Assembly (NCBI GenBank): GCA_963714035.1
Contig: OY970224.1
Location: 3,596,001-3,660,000 of the forward strand
Direction: 5' to 3'
DNA length: 64,000 nucleotides
DNA from: DATFVB01 sp963714035
GTDB taxonomy: Bacteria > Acidobacteriota > Thermoanaerobaculia > UBA5066 > DATFVB01
In this document: positions 34,006 through 42,744 of the stretch, in pieces
Layout of the letters: each line of letters opens with the position of its first letter
Position numbering within the stretch: the first letter of the stretch is position 1
Made by a program: the position numbers and the translations under genes
Notes under the pieces: model-generated
Databases searched by the model: none
Told to the model about the DNA's origin: nothing
What the model saw: the letters and a program-made list of their open reading frames with translations, nothing else

Positions 34006-35436
34006 TCAGGGCGATCCGGCGGCGGGAGGAGCGGCCCGGAGTCGGGCGACGAGCTCGCGAAACCGCGGGAGGTCGCGGATCGCGGCGAAATCCGGGTCCT
34101 TCTCGAGCTCGTCCGCGTCGCGATAACCGAGCGCGGCGGCGCGATCGAGCGCTTCGAGCGCGCGCTCGGGCCGGCCGGCGAGGGCTTCGAGGGCCGCCTT
34201 TTCGTAGGGAGGCCACGGCGAGTCGGGGCGCGCCTGCGCGGCGATCGACGCGCAGAGGATCGCCCGCGGCCAGTTCTTCTCCCCGCGGTACCCCCGCGGC
34301 AGGTAGACCACCGTCTGCACGAAGATCTCCGACAGGAGCCGTTCGGCGGCGAGGGCGTCCTCGGAGCCGGGCGACCGGGCGGCGCGCGCCCGCAGCTCGG
34401 CGATCCCGAGCTCCTGGCAGAGGCGCGCTTCCGGGGCCGGCTCGCCGGAGCGGATCTCGCCCCACACGCGAGTGAAGCGATCCCGGAGCTCGTCGTCGCG
34501 GACGATCCGCGCCGATTCCTCGCGGCGGGCGCGCGCTCCCTCCGGCGATCGCTCGAGGGAAGCGAGCGCCTGCTCGAGCCGCGAAACCCCCTTCGTTTCC
34601 TTGAAATCGGCGATCGCGCGGGCATATTCGTTCATCGCGGCAAGCGTCCGCCCGGCGGCGGCGAGCGCCGCGGCCCGGTCGGCGAGCTCCCGCATCAATC
34701 GGTCCGCGCGGGCGGCGTCCGGGGGAATCGCTCCCGCGCGTTCCGCCTGGAGCTGCATCCACTCGAGCGCGCGGCCGCAGACGTCCACCGGAGGCCAGCC
34801 GTGCTCGCCGTCGAACACCTCGACGTGATGGATGGCGCCGAGGCGGCCGAGGGTCTCGTCGAGCTCCCGAACCTCGTCGTAGTTGAAGTCCAGGTCTCCG
34901 ACGGCCCCGAACCAGGCGAACGGCGGCCGGACCGCGACCGGACGATGGAAGCCGGCGCCGCACCCGATCACTCCCGCGACCGTCCCCGGAGCGGTCGAAG
35001 CCATCAGGGTCGCGACGCGCGCGCCCCCCGAGAACCCGCCGGCGTAGACGCGGCGCGGATCGATCGCGAACCGCGCGTGAGTGTCGCGCCACATCGCGCG
35101 GAAGGCGGTGACGTTCGGGTCCAGGGCGCCGTCGCTCTGCGTGTCGTTCGAGCTCGCCACGACGAAGCCCTCCTCGCCCGCCGCCGGGACGAAGAGCTTC
35201 GCCGCCATCGCGCCCCGCGCGCGGGCGTCGAAGAGGTAGAGGATCGGCCACGCGCGCCCGGAGGCCGCCGCGAAGCCGGGAGGCAGGAACAGGGCGTAGG
35301 TCTGCGAGGGGGAGTCGGCGCAGACGACCCGGTCGATCACGACGCCTTCCGGGAACGGGCGATCCGCGTCGGGCGCCGCGGCGCCCGGGAATGCGGCGGC
35401 CGCCAGAAGCGCCAGGATCGCCGCGCGCGGCCGCAT
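34006..35436 (-). CDS. Exported alpha/beta-hydrolase with helical C-terminus
   Basis: 476 residues. The signal peptide is MRPRAAILALLAAAAFPGAA. The N-terminal half is an esterase or PHB-depolymerase-like fold: YALFLPPGFAAASG, WPILYLFDARARG, the nucleophile elbow YAGGFSGGARVATL (GFSGG), a likely Asp in GDLDFNYDE and the His in DGEHGWPP. From about 260 on the protein is helical with TPR-like pairs (AVYLP region, KAALEALAGRPERALEALDR). It would be a periplasmic hydrolase of unknown substrate. It ends 44 bp before the permease start and may share a transcript with it. Confidence 0.8.
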   Translation of the reverse strand: MRPRAAILALLAAAAFPGAAAPDADRPFPEGVVIDRVVCADSPSQTYALFLPPGFAAASGRAWPILYLFDARARGAMAAKLFVPAAGEEGFVVASSNDTQSDGALDPNVTAFRAMWRDTHARFAIDPRRVYAGGFSGGARVATLMASTAPGTVAGVIGCGAGFHRPVAVRPPFAWFGAVGDLDFNYDEVRELDETLGRLGAIHHVEVFDGEHGWPPVDVCGRALEWMQLQAERAGAIPPDAARADRLMRELADRAAALAAAGRTLAAMNEYARAIADFKETKGVSRLEQALASLERSPEGARARREESARIVRDDELRDRFTRVWGEIRSGEPAPEARLCQELGIAELRARAARSPGSEDALAAERLLSEIFVQTVVYLPRGYRGEKNWPRAILCASIAAQARPDSPWPPYEKAALEALAGRPERALEALDRAAALGYRDADELEKDPDFAAIRDLPRFRELVARLRAAPPAAGSP

Positions 35437-35507
35437 CCGCGGATTCTACGCGCGCGGTTGAGAGCCGGCGCGGGGCCGGGATATCGTCCGCCCGTGCTTT
35501 CGGGACG

Positions 35508-37568
35508 ATGACGACCGTTCGACTCCGTCTGGAGAACGCCCTGCGCGCGTGGGAGAAGCATCCATGGCCCGCGCTCCTGCTCGCCGCCGGCTTGCTCGCG
35601 TTCGCCAACGGGATGACGGGCGATTTCACGTATGACGACAAGGCGATCGTGCGCGACAACCCGCGCATCCAGGAGTGGAGCAGCCTCCCGGAGATATTCA
35701 CGACCCACTACTTCGGAGGGACGCTCGCGACCGGCACGTCGTATCGCCCCGTCGATCTCCTTTCCTTCGCCGCGAACTGGCTCGTCCATGGGCGGTACCT
35801 CTTCGGCTATCACGCCGTCAACGTGGCGCTTCACGTCGCCAACACGTGGCTCCTCTTCTTCCTCTTCCGCCGCCGGTTCGGCGAGACGACCGCGGGGATC
35901 GCCGCGCTGGCGTTCGCCGTTCTGCCGGTTCACGTCGAGGCGGTCACGTCGATCGTGGGTCGCGCCGAGGTCCTCGCCGCATTCTTCCTCCTGCTCGCGT
36001 TCTTCGCGGCCGCGCGAGCGCGGCGCCGCGGCCGCCGCTTTCCGCTGGGCGCGTGGGCGCTGTACTTCCTGGCGATCCTGACGAAGGAGAGCGCCGTCGT
36101 CTTTCCCGGCCTCCTCTTCCTCTACGATCTCGCGGAGGAGGAAGGGTCGTTCGCCCGGCGCGCGGTGTTGCGGTTCCGGCGGGAGCCGTGGGCGTACTTC
36201 GGATTCGCGGCGCCCCTCGCCGCGACGTTCGCGATCCGGGCCGCGGTCCTCCGCGGGTTCCTGATCTCGAAACAGGCGGGCTTCTTCGAGCTCGAGAACC
36301 CGCTCGTCTCGCTTCCGGTTCTCTCGCGCCTCGCCAACGCTTCCGCCGTGATGCTGCGGAACCTCGGGCGCACCGTCTTTCCCGCGCTCCTCTCGGCCGA
36401 CGAATCGGCGTGGCAGATCCCGCTCCTGCATCCGCGGGATCCGCTCTTTCCGGCTGCGCTCGTCGCCATCGCGCTGCTGGCGGCCTCCGGGATCGCGCTC
36501 TTCCGGCGGCGGCCGGCGGCCGGGTTCGGCATCCTCTTCTTCTTCGTCGCGGCGCTGCCGACGTCGAACTTCCTCTTCGCGACCGGGACCATCATGGCCG
36601 AGCGGCTCATGTACCTCCCCTCCGCCGGCATCGCCCTCGCCGCGGCGGCGGTCCTCCCGTCGGATCTCCCGGCGCTCGCGGGGAGGCGGACCCGGACGGC
36701 GATGCTGGCGGCCGCGGTCCTCCTCCTCCTCTTCCGCACGATCTCGCGCAACCCCGTCTGGGAGAGCGACGAAACTCTCTTCCGGAACCTGATCCTGACC
36801 TCGCCGCACAGCGCGAAGGCGCATTACGACTTCGCGTACGCCGAAGCCGACCGCCGCCGCCCCCGAACCGCCTACCGCCAGTACGCCGTCGCGACGTCGA
36901 TCTACGCGCGCTACTACGATGCGTGGGCCGGACGCGGCCGGATGGCGGGCGAGATCGGCGATCTCGCCGAATCGGTGGACGACGGGCGCCGGTCGGTCGC
37001 GATCTTCGCCCCGTACGAGAACGGATGGTTCACGATCGCCTACTGCGCCGAGCGCCGCGGCGATTTCGCGGCGGCCGATGCCGCGTACGCGGAAGGGCTG
37101 CGAAAGTGCCCGACGTCGTTCCCCCTCGCGTACCACCGCGCCGCCTTCCTCTTTCGCCGGGGCCGGCTCGACGAGGCCGTCGAAGCGTATCGCCGGGCGA
37201 TCGCCCTCAGCCCCGACATGGCGTTGAACCACGAGGATCTCGGGCGCATCTTCTTCGCGAGGGGCCGGATCGACATGGCCGAAGAGGAATGGGACGCGGC
37301 GCTCGACGACTTCCCGACCGACGGTGTGGCGCTGTCCGGTCTCGCGCGGATCGCCGAGGAGCGGAAGGATCTCGAGGAGGCCGCCGATCTGCGGGTCGCA
37401 CTCTTCGACGCGAGCCGCGACCGGTCGGACCTCCTCGCGCTCCTCGCCGACCTTCCCCTCGCTCCCGAAACGTCGCGCGACGTTTCCCGCCGCTGGGGCG
37501 CCTGGAGCCGGCGGCAGCCCTCGCTCTTCGCGGAGCCCGCGGTCGTCTCGCGGCGCCCCGCGCCCTGA
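35508..37568 (+). CDS. TMTC-like membrane TPR protein (GT-C glycosyltransferase fold)
   Basis: 686 residues. The first 430 residues hold about ten membrane helices. The first periplasmic loop has the acidic pair FTYDDKAIVRDNPRI and YRPVDLLSFAAN, followed by YHAVNVALHVANTWLLFFL. This is the layout of the TMTC O-mannosyltransferase family and its bacterial relatives. The C-terminal 230 residues are TPR repeats (AYAEADRRRPRTAYRQY, FTIAYCAERRGDFAAADAAY, AFLFRRGRLDEAVEAYRRAI). It would glycosylate or handle exported proteins at the membrane; activity is inferred. It is a single gene, divergent from the esterase. Confidence 0.8.
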   Translation: MTTVRLRLENALRAWEKHPWPALLLAAGLLAFANGMTGDFTYDDKAIVRDNPRIQEWSSLPEIFTTHYFGGTLATGTSYRPVDLLSFAANWLVHGRYLFGYHAVNVALHVANTWLLFFLFRRRFGETTAGIAALAFAVLPVHVEAVTSIVGRAEVLAAFFLLLAFFAAARARRRGRRFPLGAWALYFLAILTKESAVVFPGLLFLYDLAEEEGSFARRAVLRFRREPWAYFGFAAPLAATFAIRAAVLRGFLISKQAGFFELENPLVSLPVLSRLANASAVMLRNLGRTVFPALLSADESAWQIPLLHPRDPLFPAALVAIALLAASGIALFRRRPAAGFGILFFFVAALPTSNFLFATGTIMAERLMYLPSAGIALAAAAVLPSDLPALAGRRTRTAMLAAAVLLLLFRTISRNPVWESDETLFRNLILTSPHSAKAHYDFAYAEADRRRPRTAYRQYAVATSIYARYYDAWAGRGRMAGEIGDLAESVDDGRRSVAIFAPYENGWFTIAYCAERRGDFAAADAAYAEGLRKCPTSFPLAYHRAAFLFRRGRLDEAVEAYRRAIALSPDMALNHEDLGRIFFARGRIDMAEEEWDAALDDFPTDGVALSGLARIAEERKDLEEAADLRVALFDASRDRSDLLALLADLPLAPETSRDVSRRWGAWSRRQPSLFAEPAVVSRRPAP

Positions 37569-37575
37569 GTCGGGA

Positions 37576-38127
37576 CTAACGCGGTTCTTCGCCGGAAGGC
37601 GGGGAAGGCTCCGCGGCGGCGACCGGGGTTTCGGTCGAGCACCGGCGCGGGGCGAGATGCGGATGCGTCCGGCGATACCTCAGGATGATCCCGCGGACGA
37701 TGAAGTACGTCACCGTGGCGGCGAGCGCGGAGGCGACGACGGAGCCGACGGTGAGCGCGGCGAGGTAGCTCCAGCCGCTGCCCCGCAGGGTGTGCCAGAA
37801 CTTCCGGTGAAGGATCTCCCGCCAGGGCAGTCGCGGCGCGAGCGACGGCGAGAGCCGGAGCATCTTCTTCCCGACGAACTCCTCGAACGTGATCACCGGA
37901 ACGACGGTCCAGGGATTCACGACGAAGGTCCCCATCACGACGTCGACTTTCGAGAGGCCGAGCAGCAGGGCGAGGCCGAGCGCGATGAGGGTGTGGAAAC
38001 CCGTCAGGGGCGTGAAGAAGCTGATCGCGACGCCGAGGGCGAAGGCGGCGGCGACCCGCTCCGGCGGGTCCTCCTTCCCCATCAGGTGGAGGATGAAACG
38101 CTGCCACTTCCCCGAAAAGAGGCTCAT
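37576..38127 (-). CDS. DUF2062 membrane protein
   Basis: 183 residues. The DUF2062 core is present: PERVAAAFALGVAISFFTPL, then GFHTLIALGLALLLGLSKV, GTFVVNPWTVVP and a C-terminal membrane helix pair. The family is small inner-membrane proteins of unknown function. A hydrophilic Pro-rich tail ends it. The ATG overlaps the thiL stop (ATGA), so it is the last gene of the hsp20-lon-thiL operon. Confidence 0.85.
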   Translation of the reverse strand: MSLFSGKWQRFILHLMGKEDPPERVAAAFALGVAISFFTPLTGFHTLIALGLALLLGLSKVDVVMGTFVVNPWTVVPVITFEEFVGKKMLRLSPSLAPRLPWREILHRKFWHTLRGSGWSYLAALTVGSVVASALAATVTYFIVRGIILRYRRTHPHLAPRRCSTETPVAAAEPSPPSGEEPR

Positions 38128-39065
38128 GCGAGGTGGTCGTAGCCGCGTTCGGGAACGCGCCGGCGGCGCCCGCTCTCCTCCGCGAAGATCCCGCGGCCGC
38201 GTTCGACGCGGCCCACCTCGGAGACCGGCGTCGAGAGGCGCCGCGCGAGGGCGAGGATCGCCGCCGCGCGCCGCGGCGGAGCCGTGAAGAGGAGCTCGAA
38301 ATCGTCGCTCGACGCGCCGAGGACCGCCCGGGGAATCCCGGAGAAAACGAGGCTGACGCGCGAGGCGCGCGCGAGCCGGTGGGAATCCTTTCCGATGCCG
38401 TCCGACACGTCGATCATCGCCGTCGCCCACCGGCGGCGCGCGAGCTCCCGGGCGAACGCGACGCGCGGCTCGGGATCGAGGTAGGGCGCCTCGCCCGGGC
38501 GAGCCCGGCCCGTCTCGCGCCGCGCCCGCCGGAGGGCGAGCGCTTCCGCCGCCGAGCCGGGCCTGCCGGTGGCGAAGACGCGATCACCCTCGCCCGCTCC
38601 CGACCTTCCGATCGGATGCGGCGACCGTCCGGCGGCGGCGATCGTGACGAACGTCGCCGGGGCGCGGGAGAGATCGCCCCCCCAGAGCGCCGCCCCGAAG
38701 GGCCGCATCTTCGCGAGCACGCCGGCGGCGATGCGTTCGGCGTACGGCGCGCGCCGGCCGGGCCCGAGGCCGATCGTGAGGAGGTATCCCTCGGGATCGG
38801 CGCCCATTGCCGCGAGATCGGAGAGGTTCGCCGCAGCCGCGCGCCGGCCGATCGTCTCCGGGCTCTCGGCCCGCAGGAAATCGATCTCCTCCACGAGCGT
38901 GTCGGTCGTGAAGACGTACCGTCCCCGCTCGACGTCGACGACGGCGGCGTCGTCGCCGATCCCGACGACGAGCCGGGTCCCCTTGTTCGTCCGGCGCGGA
39001 GCGAGCCGCCGCGCGGCCGCGGCGATTTTCGCGGTGAGGGCGTCCTCGCCGCGCCGGCGGCTCAT
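38124..39065 (-). CDS. thiL: Thiamine-monophosphate kinase
   Basis: 313 residues. ThiL/PurM-fold motifs: VVGIGDDAAVVD, FTTDTLVEEIDFL (the DxD-like metal site), AAANLSDLAAMGADPEG, ALWGGDLSRAP, a GDRVFATG turn and MIDVSDGIGKDSHRLA. It phosphorylates TMP to TPP, the final step of thiamine diphosphate synthesis, which the ThDP enzyme elsewhere in the window needs. The ATG overlaps the lon stop (ATGA). The N-terminus starts a little ahead of the typical position but is plausible. Confidence 0.93.
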   Translation of the reverse strand: MSRRRGEDALTAKIAAAARRLAPRRTNKGTRLVVGIGDDAAVVDVERGRYVFTTDTLVEEIDFLRAESPETIGRRAAAANLSDLAAMGADPEGYLLTIGLGPGRRAPYAERIAAGVLAKMRPFGAALWGGDLSRAPATFVTIAAAGRSPHPIGRSGAGEGDRVFATGRPGSAAEALALRRARRETGRARPGEAPYLDPEPRVAFARELARRRWATAMIDVSDGIGKDSHRLARASRVSLVFSGIPRAVLGASSDDFELLFTAPPRRAAAILALARRLSTPVSEVGRVERGRGIFAEESGRRRRVPERGYDHLA

Positions 39066-41512
39066 ACCGAGGGACGCGGGGGCTCGGGCGAAAGCGGGCC
39101 GCTCCGCTTCCTCGGGGCGGGAGGCTCCGCCGGCGGCGGGGCCGGCGCGGCCAGCAGCGCGGCGGCGAGCACCTCGTCCACGCTCGAGACGTATCGGACC
39201 TCGAGCCCGGCGAGGACGTGCGGGGAGATCTGCTCGACGTCGCGGCGGTTGAATTTCGGGAGGAGCACGTGGCGGATCTTCGCGCGCTTGGCGGCGAGCA
39301 CCTTTTCCTTCACCCCGCCGATCGGAAGAACCTCGCCCCGGAGCGTGATCTCTCCCGTCATCGCGAGATCCTTCGAGACCGGCCTTCCCGTGAACGCGGA
39401 GATCATCGCGGTCGCCATCGTGATGCCGGCGGAAGGGCCATCCTTCGGAATCGAGCCCTCCGGCACGTGGACGTGGAGATCGTGGCTCTCAAAGTACTCG
39501 TCGGGAATCGAGAGCTCCTGCGCGTGCGCCTTCGCGTAGGTGAGGGCGGCCTGGGCCGACTCCTTCATCACCGCGCCGAGCATCCCGGTCAGCAGGATGC
39601 CTCCCTTTCCCTTGACGACGCTCGCCTCGATGAAGAGCACATCGCCCCCGACGGGCGTCCACGCGAGGCCCGTCGCGACCCCGACCTCGTCCTTCTTCAG
39701 GCGCTCCTCGGAAAAGAACCGGGTCGGCCCGAGCATGCGCGCCGCGACGGCCGGCGTGATCCGGAACTTCGTCTTCTTGCCCCGGGCGACCGCGACGGCG
39801 ATCTTCCGCGCGACCGACCCGATCTCCCGCTCGAGGTTCCGGAGTCCCGCTTCGCGCGTGTATCCCTCGATGATGTGCCGAAGACCCGCCGTCGTGAAGT
39901 CGATCGAGTTCCCGGTGACGCCGTTCTCCTCCATCTGCTTCGGGATGAGATGCTGCCGCGCGATCTGCAGCTTCTCTTCCTCCGTGTACCCGGAGAGCGA
40001 GATGACCTCCATGCGGTCGAGGAACGCGGGCTGGATCGGATCGAGCATGTTCGCGGTCGCGACGAAGAGGACGCGCGAAAGGTCGTACGGAACGCCCAGA
40101 TAGTGATCCCGGAACGTCGAGTTCTGTTCGGGATCGAGCACCTCGAGGAGGGCGGAGGAAGGATCGCCGCGGTAATCCGCGCCGAGCTTGTCGATCTCGT
40201 CGAGCATGAAGACGGGATTCGACGTGCCGCCCTGCGAGATCCCCTGGATGATCCTCCCGGGCAGCGCGCCGACGTACGTCCGCCGGTGGCCGCGGATCTC
40301 CGCCTCGTCGCGGACTCCGCCGAGCGAAAGCCGGATGAACTTCCGGTCGAGCGCCCTCGCGATCGAGCGGCCGAGCGAGGTCTTCCCGACGCCGGGAGGG
40401 CCGACGAAGCAGAGGATCGGCCCCTTCATCGTCTTCTTCAGCGCCTTGACGGCGAGGAACTCGATGATCCGGACTTTGATCTTCTCGAGATCGTAGTGGT
40501 CTTCGTCGAGGATCCGGCGGGAGCGGTCGAGGTCCGACGCGTCGGTCGAGTAGGTCCCCCAGGGCAGGCCGGTCATCCAGTCGAGGTAGGTCCGGATGAT
40601 CGCCGTTTCCGCGGAGTCGGGATGGCTCCTCTCGAGCCGCTTGATCTGCTTGCCGACCTCGCCGGCGGCTTCCTCCGGCAGCTTCTTTTCCGTGACGAGC
40701 CGCCGGTAGTGCTCGATCTCCTCCGAGAGCTCTTCTCCTTCGCCGAGCTCCTGCTGGATCGCCTTGAGCTGCTGCCGCAGGAAGTACTCGCGCTGCGACT
40801 TGTCCATCTCGCCGCGCGCCTGGGACGTGATCTCCTGCTGCATCGTCAGGACGTTGATCTCCTTCAGGATCTCTTCGTTGACGAGGCGCAGGCGGGGGAT
40901 CGCCTCGACGGTCTCGAGGACCCGCTGGGACTGATCGGCCTTGAGCTCCATGTTCGACGCCGCGAGGTCGGCCAGCCGGGCGGTGTCCTCGAGGTTCGCC
41001 GCGATCAGCATGACCTCCGGCGAGATGTTCTTTCCGAGCGTGACGCTCCGCTCGAGGTTCTGCTTCACCCCCCGGACGAGCGCCTCCTCCTCGGGAGCGA
41101 GCCGCTTCGAGGGCTCCGGCTCCGCGATCCGCGTGACCTTCGCGCGGAAGTACGGATCGGTCTGGAGGAAGGAATTGACGCGCGCGCGGGAGACGCCCTG
41201 GACGAGCAGGCGGATCCGGCCGTCCGGGAGCTTCAGCATCCGCATGATCGCGGCGAGCGTGCCGACGTCGTGGAGGTCGGCCGGCGCCGGCGTCTCGTTC
41301 TCGCTGTTCTTCTGGAGCGTGAGCATGATGACGCGCTGCTCCGCGAGCGCGGCGTCGACCGCGTTGATCGATTTCTCCCGCGACACGGAGAGCGGAACGA
41401 TGATGTAAGGGAAGACCACCATGTCCTTCAGCGGCAGGACGGGGACGATGTCGGGGATCGGGATCTCGGCGACGGACTCCGCCGGCTTCTCGAATTCCTT
41501 CTCGGGGATCAC
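39062..41512 (-). CDS. lon: ATP-dependent Lon protease
   Basis: 816 residues. N-terminal substrate domain (VLPLKDMVVFPYIIVPL), AAA+ module with Walker A GPPGVGKTS and Walker B VFMLDEIDKLG, and the protease domain with the Ser-Lys dyad: Ser about 694 in KDGPSAGI and Lys about 735 in IGGVKEKVLA. The last 25 residues are Pro-rich. Lon degrades misfolded and regulatory proteins in the cytoplasm. The GTG start is within AAGGAAACTCGTGA and overlaps the hsp20 stop, so a heat-shock holdase and protease are co-translated. Confidence 0.96.
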   Translation of the reverse strand: MIPEKEFEKPAESVAEIPIPDIVPVLPLKDMVVFPYIIVPLSVSREKSINAVDAALAEQRVIMLTLQKNSENETPAPADLHDVGTLAAIMRMLKLPDGRIRLLVQGVSRARVNSFLQTDPYFRAKVTRIAEPEPSKRLAPEEEALVRGVKQNLERSVTLGKNISPEVMLIAANLEDTARLADLAASNMELKADQSQRVLETVEAIPRLRLVNEEILKEINVLTMQQEITSQARGEMDKSQREYFLRQQLKAIQQELGEGEELSEEIEHYRRLVTEKKLPEEAAGEVGKQIKRLERSHPDSAETAIIRTYLDWMTGLPWGTYSTDASDLDRSRRILDEDHYDLEKIKVRIIEFLAVKALKKTMKGPILCFVGPPGVGKTSLGRSIARALDRKFIRLSLGGVRDEAEIRGHRRTYVGALPGRIIQGISQGGTSNPVFMLDEIDKLGADYRGDPSSALLEVLDPEQNSTFRDHYLGVPYDLSRVLFVATANMLDPIQPAFLDRMEVISLSGYTEEEKLQIARQHLIPKQMEENGVTGNSIDFTTAGLRHIIEGYTREAGLRNLEREIGSVARKIAVAVARGKKTKFRITPAVAARMLGPTRFFSEERLKKDEVGVATGLAWTPVGGDVLFIEASVVKGKGGILLTGMLGAVMKESAQAALTYAKAHAQELSIPDEYFESHDLHVHVPEGSIPKDGPSAGITMATAMISAFTGRPVSKDLAMTGEITLRGEVLPIGGVKEKVLAAKRAKIRHVLLPKFNRRDVEQISPHVLAGLEVRYVSSVDEVLAAALLAAPAPPPAEPPAPRKRSGPLSPEPPRPSV

Positions 41513-41976
41513 GAGTTTCCTTCCGATATCCGGATCTGGATCTCCACGAAACGGCGGCGTTCCGCGACCACCCTCGGAAGAGCGACCGTCAGGAGGCCGT
41601 CGCGGAGCGTCGCCGAAGCCTGTTTCACGTTGACCGGGTAGGGGATCGGAACGATCTTCTCGAACTCTCCGAAGAATCGCTCCATGCACAGGAATTTCGC
41701 GCCGCCGCCCTCCTGCGGCTCCGCGCGTTTGACGCCGCGCACCCGGACCCGGTTGCCCTGCGCGGCGACCGAGAGATCGTCGGCGGAGAGGCCGGGCACC
41801 TCGAGGATGATGCGGACGCGGTCGGCGTCCTCGAGGACGTCGGCGTTCGGGTCCCACGCCGCCGCCGTCGCGAGCGCCACGCGCTGGTTCTCGAGGATCC
41901 CCGAGAAGAGCCGGTTCAGCTCCGACTGGAGGCGCGTGATCTCCATCAGGGGACCGAACAAACCCGCGCGTCTCAT
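41509..41976 (-). CDS. Small heat-shock protein (Hsp20/alpha-crystallin)
   Basis: 155 residues. The alpha-crystallin domain is visible: DVLEDADRVRIILEVPGLSA, then DDLSVAAQGNRVRVRGVK, the ERFFGEFEKIVPIP loop, and the end-of-domain ATLRDGLLTVALPRV. The C-terminal IQIRI could serve as the IXI-type oligomer contact. It holds unfolded proteins without ATP. It is the first gene of the operon hsp20-lon-thiL-DUF2062, each joined to the next by a 4-bp overlap. No sigma-32 or CIRCE site is recognised upstream; a family A repeat fills that region. Confidence 0.92.
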   Translation of the reverse strand: MRRAGLFGPLMEITRLQSELNRLFSGILENQRVALATAAAWDPNADVLEDADRVRIILEVPGLSADDLSVAAQGNRVRVRGVKRAEPQEGGGAKFLCMERFFGEFEKIVPIPYPVNVKQASATLRDGLLTVALPRVVAERRRFVEIQIRISEGNS

Positions 41977-42037
41977 CGGGAGATTCTCGGTTCCGGGTTC
42001 CTTCGTCGCCGGGCGCTCCTTCTCACTGCAAGGATGA

Positions 42038-42163
42038 GGCGTGGCGAGAGCCGAGCGAGACGGGATGCGGGGCGCCGGCGAGATCCCGGGGCGTACCGGC
42101 GGCGTACGCCGCAGGGTCTCGACGGCGGCACGCGCCCGTATTCGTTCGAGCTATCGCCGCGCC
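42038..42163 (-). repeat. Family A nested-hairpin repeat, copy A2
   Basis: Outer arms GGCGTGGCGAGAG (42038-42050) and CTATCGCCGCGCC (42151-42163) pair at 11 of 13 positions. The middle arms near 42073-42087 (CGCCGGCGAGATCCC) and 42114-42127 pair with one mismatch and one bulge. Inner GGCGTAC (42090-42096) pairs perfectly with GTACGCC (42104-42110). The right end lies 6 bp from the nrdR stop. Confidence 0.75.
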
Positions 42164-42169
42164 GACTCC

Positions 42170-42646
42170 TCATTTCGCTCCCTTGGGCTGGCGCCGTCCC
42201 GACAGCAGCGTCTTGAGCTCGTCCAGGAACTCGCCGACGTCCTCGAACTGCCGGTACACGGATGCGAAGCGCACGTAGGCCACCTCGTCGAGCTCCTTGA
42301 GCCGGTCCATGACGAGGGAGCCGATCTCGCGCGTCGACATCTCGCGCTCGGCGCTCTCGTGGAGCCGGTTCTCGGCCTCGTCGGCGATCGCGTCGAGCCG
42401 CGCGGAGGGAATCGGCCGTTTCTCGCAGGCGCGGGAGAGGCCGGCCCGGAGCTTCTTCCGGTCGAACGGCTCGCGGCGTCCGTCGTTCTTGACGACCATG
42501 TAAGGAATGTCCTCGATGGTCTCGTAAGACGTGAACCGGCGGTTGCAGACCGTGCACTCCCGGCGCCGGCGGATGAATTCCCCGTCGCGGCCTTCGCGGG
42601 AGTCGACGACCCGGTCTTCCAGCCCTCCGCAAAAAGGGCACTTCAT
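42170..42646 (-). CDS. nrdR: Transcriptional repressor NrdR
   Basis: 158 residues, the normal length. The zinc ribbon has MKCPFCGGLEDRVVDSRE and RRRRECTVCNRRFTSYE, so the four Cys are CxxC plus CxxC. An ATP-cone domain follows (VVKNDGRREPFDRKKLRAGL, YVRFASVYRQFEDVGEF). NrdR represses ribonucleotide reductase genes when dATP is high. Its target genes are not in the window and no NrdR box is seen here. Confidence 0.97.
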   Translation of the reverse strand: MKCPFCGGLEDRVVDSREGRDGEFIRRRRECTVCNRRFTSYETIEDIPYMVVKNDGRREPFDRKKLRAGLSRACEKRPIPSARLDAIADEAENRLHESAEREMSTREIGSLVMDRLKELDEVAYVRFASVYRQFEDVGEFLDELKTLLSGRRQPKGAK

Positions 42647-42744
42647 CCGGCTAATCTATCCGATTCGGGAGCCGGCCGATTCGTGAGCCGGCGCCCGGGC
42701 TCTTCCGTCCGGGCCGGCGCCGGCGGGGGAAAAGGCCCGAGCGC

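Noticed and set aside
38940..39070. Thiamine riboswitch near thiL
   Set aside because: The gene begins inside the overlapping lon stop, so there is no leader, and the conserved CUGAGA and GAUG core was not seen.
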